Assembly (NCBI GenBank): GCA_003279715.1
Contig: QCGY01000002.1
Span: 50,051-114,050 of the forward strand
From: Pelagibacteraceae bacterium AG-390-D18
GTDB taxonomy: Bacteria > Pseudomonadota > Alphaproteobacteria > Pelagibacterales > Pelagibacteraceae
Direction of reading: 5' to 3'
DNA length: 64,000 nucleotides
In this document: piece by piece, positions 63,793 to 64,000 of the stretch
Numbering within the stretch: position 1 is the first letter of the stretch
Layout: each line of letters begins with the position of its first letter
The notes under the pieces: model-generated
Told to the model about the DNA's origin: nothing
Databases searched by the model: none
The model's input: only the letters and a program-made list of their open reading frames with translations
Position numbers and translations under genes: made by a program

Positions 63793-64000
63793 GGGGGCGT
63801 TCTGTTGCCAGGTGCCCCAAACCCCGTCTACTTAATTAACAAAGTTAATTAGGCAGCAAGTGCGTAACTTTCGTTAGCAATTATAAATTAGCCCGTCACG
63901 GTGGAACAATCCCGAACAAAAGAATAGCCTTTAGTCACCCGTCGAATCTAGTTCACCCCCATAATTTAGATGGTGGAGGTGGTGGGTACTGCCCCCACGT
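63793..64000 (-). ncRNA. ssrA: Circularly permuted two-piece tmRNA (ssrA), acceptor piece cut by the window edge
   Basis: On the - strand, 64000-63971 holds the end of the acceptor piece: a GTGGG/CCCAC stem with loop GGCAGTA, then CACCTCCACCA with encoded CCA. A 10-nt spacer (63970-63961) follows. The coding piece begins GGGGGTGAACTAG at 63960, with TTCGACGGG a few bases on, the usual tmRNA 5' hallmark. GGGGGTG pairs with CACCTCC as the acceptor stem (one G-U pair). The tag frame lies at 63878-63849. A GGGGC/GCCCC hairpin at 63818-63794 probably ends the coding piece. Acceptor-first gene order is the permuted form of Alphaproteobacteria. The 5' part of the gene and its promoter lie beyond the edge. 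Confidence 0.95.
63849..63878 (-). other. tmRNA proteolysis-tag reading frame (ANESYALAA)
   Basis: Ten codons including the TAA stop on the - strand read Ala-Asn-Glu-Ser-Tyr-Ala-Leu-Ala-Ala, starting at GCT 63878-63876. The ALAA end is the ClpXP/ClpAP degradation signal. The tag is short: nine residues, against ten in E. coli. Confidence 0.95.

Overview
The window looks like a SAR11 (Pelagibacterales, Alphaproteobacteria) chromosome segment. The evidence is very high A+T, streamlined spacing with many 1-14 bp overlaps, alphaproteobacterial gene neighbourhoods (TrcR/DUF1013, tol-pal followed by tilS-ftsH-folP-glmM, an aa3-oxidase subunit IV microgene before pntA), and a circularly permuted two-piece tmRNA gene at the right edge. 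No phage, insertion sequence, CRISPR array or integrase was seen.

Layout. (1) 1-11.0 kb: a surface-glycan island on the + strand, by eye even more A-rich than the rest. It holds a UbiA-type polyprenyl-phosphate phosphoribosyltransferase, DprE1-like and DprE2-like enzymes, glycosyltransferases, an AlkP-like hydrolase, a nucleotide-sugar dehydrogenase, a 2OG-Fe oxygenase-like protein, a glycosyltransferase-DUF218 fusion and two sugar epimerases. It ends at an isolated 5S rRNA gene (11050-11165), which fits my recollection that SAR11 hypervariable region 2 lies between the 16S/23S genes and a detached 5S gene. (2) 11.2-14.9 kb: rpmJ, a cytochrome oxidase microprotein, pntAA-pntAB-pntB and a transaldolase/FSA-family gene. 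(3) 14.9-21.7 kb: a second accessory block of SxtJ, DUF5989, NodU/CmcH-type carbamoyltransferase, a second DUF5989, methyltransferase, a histidine-rich membrane protein, an SGNH hydrolase and a glycosyltransferase. It abuts the 3' end of the initiator tRNA gene. (4) 21.7-29.9 kb, - strand: tkt-gap-pgk-fba-thiE-efp-suhB, rpmE-trcR, rpsU and tRNA-fMet.

(5) 30.0-45.9 kb, + strand: a coiled-coil gene and zapA, 5-FCL, ymdB, yebC, a non-canonical RuvC-like gene, tolQRAB-pal-cpoB, tilS, ftsH, folP, glmM, thiD and purA. (6) 45.9-51.5 kb, - strand: radical SAM protein, rpoH, rluD, an ABC exporter and tsaC, with tRNA-Arg(TCG) embedded on the + strand. (7) 51.5-63.8 kb: xseB-ispA-dxs, aroC (-), pdxH, ispB (-), an S49 peptidase, glyQ-glyS and ppdK. 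(8) 63.8 kb to the edge: the permuted ssrA gene on the - strand.

How the genes fit together. The first three genes plus the following glycosyltransferases suggest that the cell makes a lipid-linked pentofuranose, possibly decaprenyl-phosphoryl-arabinose, for a variable surface glycan. The SxtJ/DUF5989/carbamoyltransferase/SGNH block looks like a separate, poorly described module that could carbamoylate or otherwise decorate a surface molecule. The tkt-gap-pgk-fba group with ppdK serves gluconeogenesis and pentose recycling, and coenzyme-site residues in Gap hint at NADP(H) use. dxs, ispA and ispB form an isoprenoid route that could supply the polyprenyl carrier used in the glycan island.
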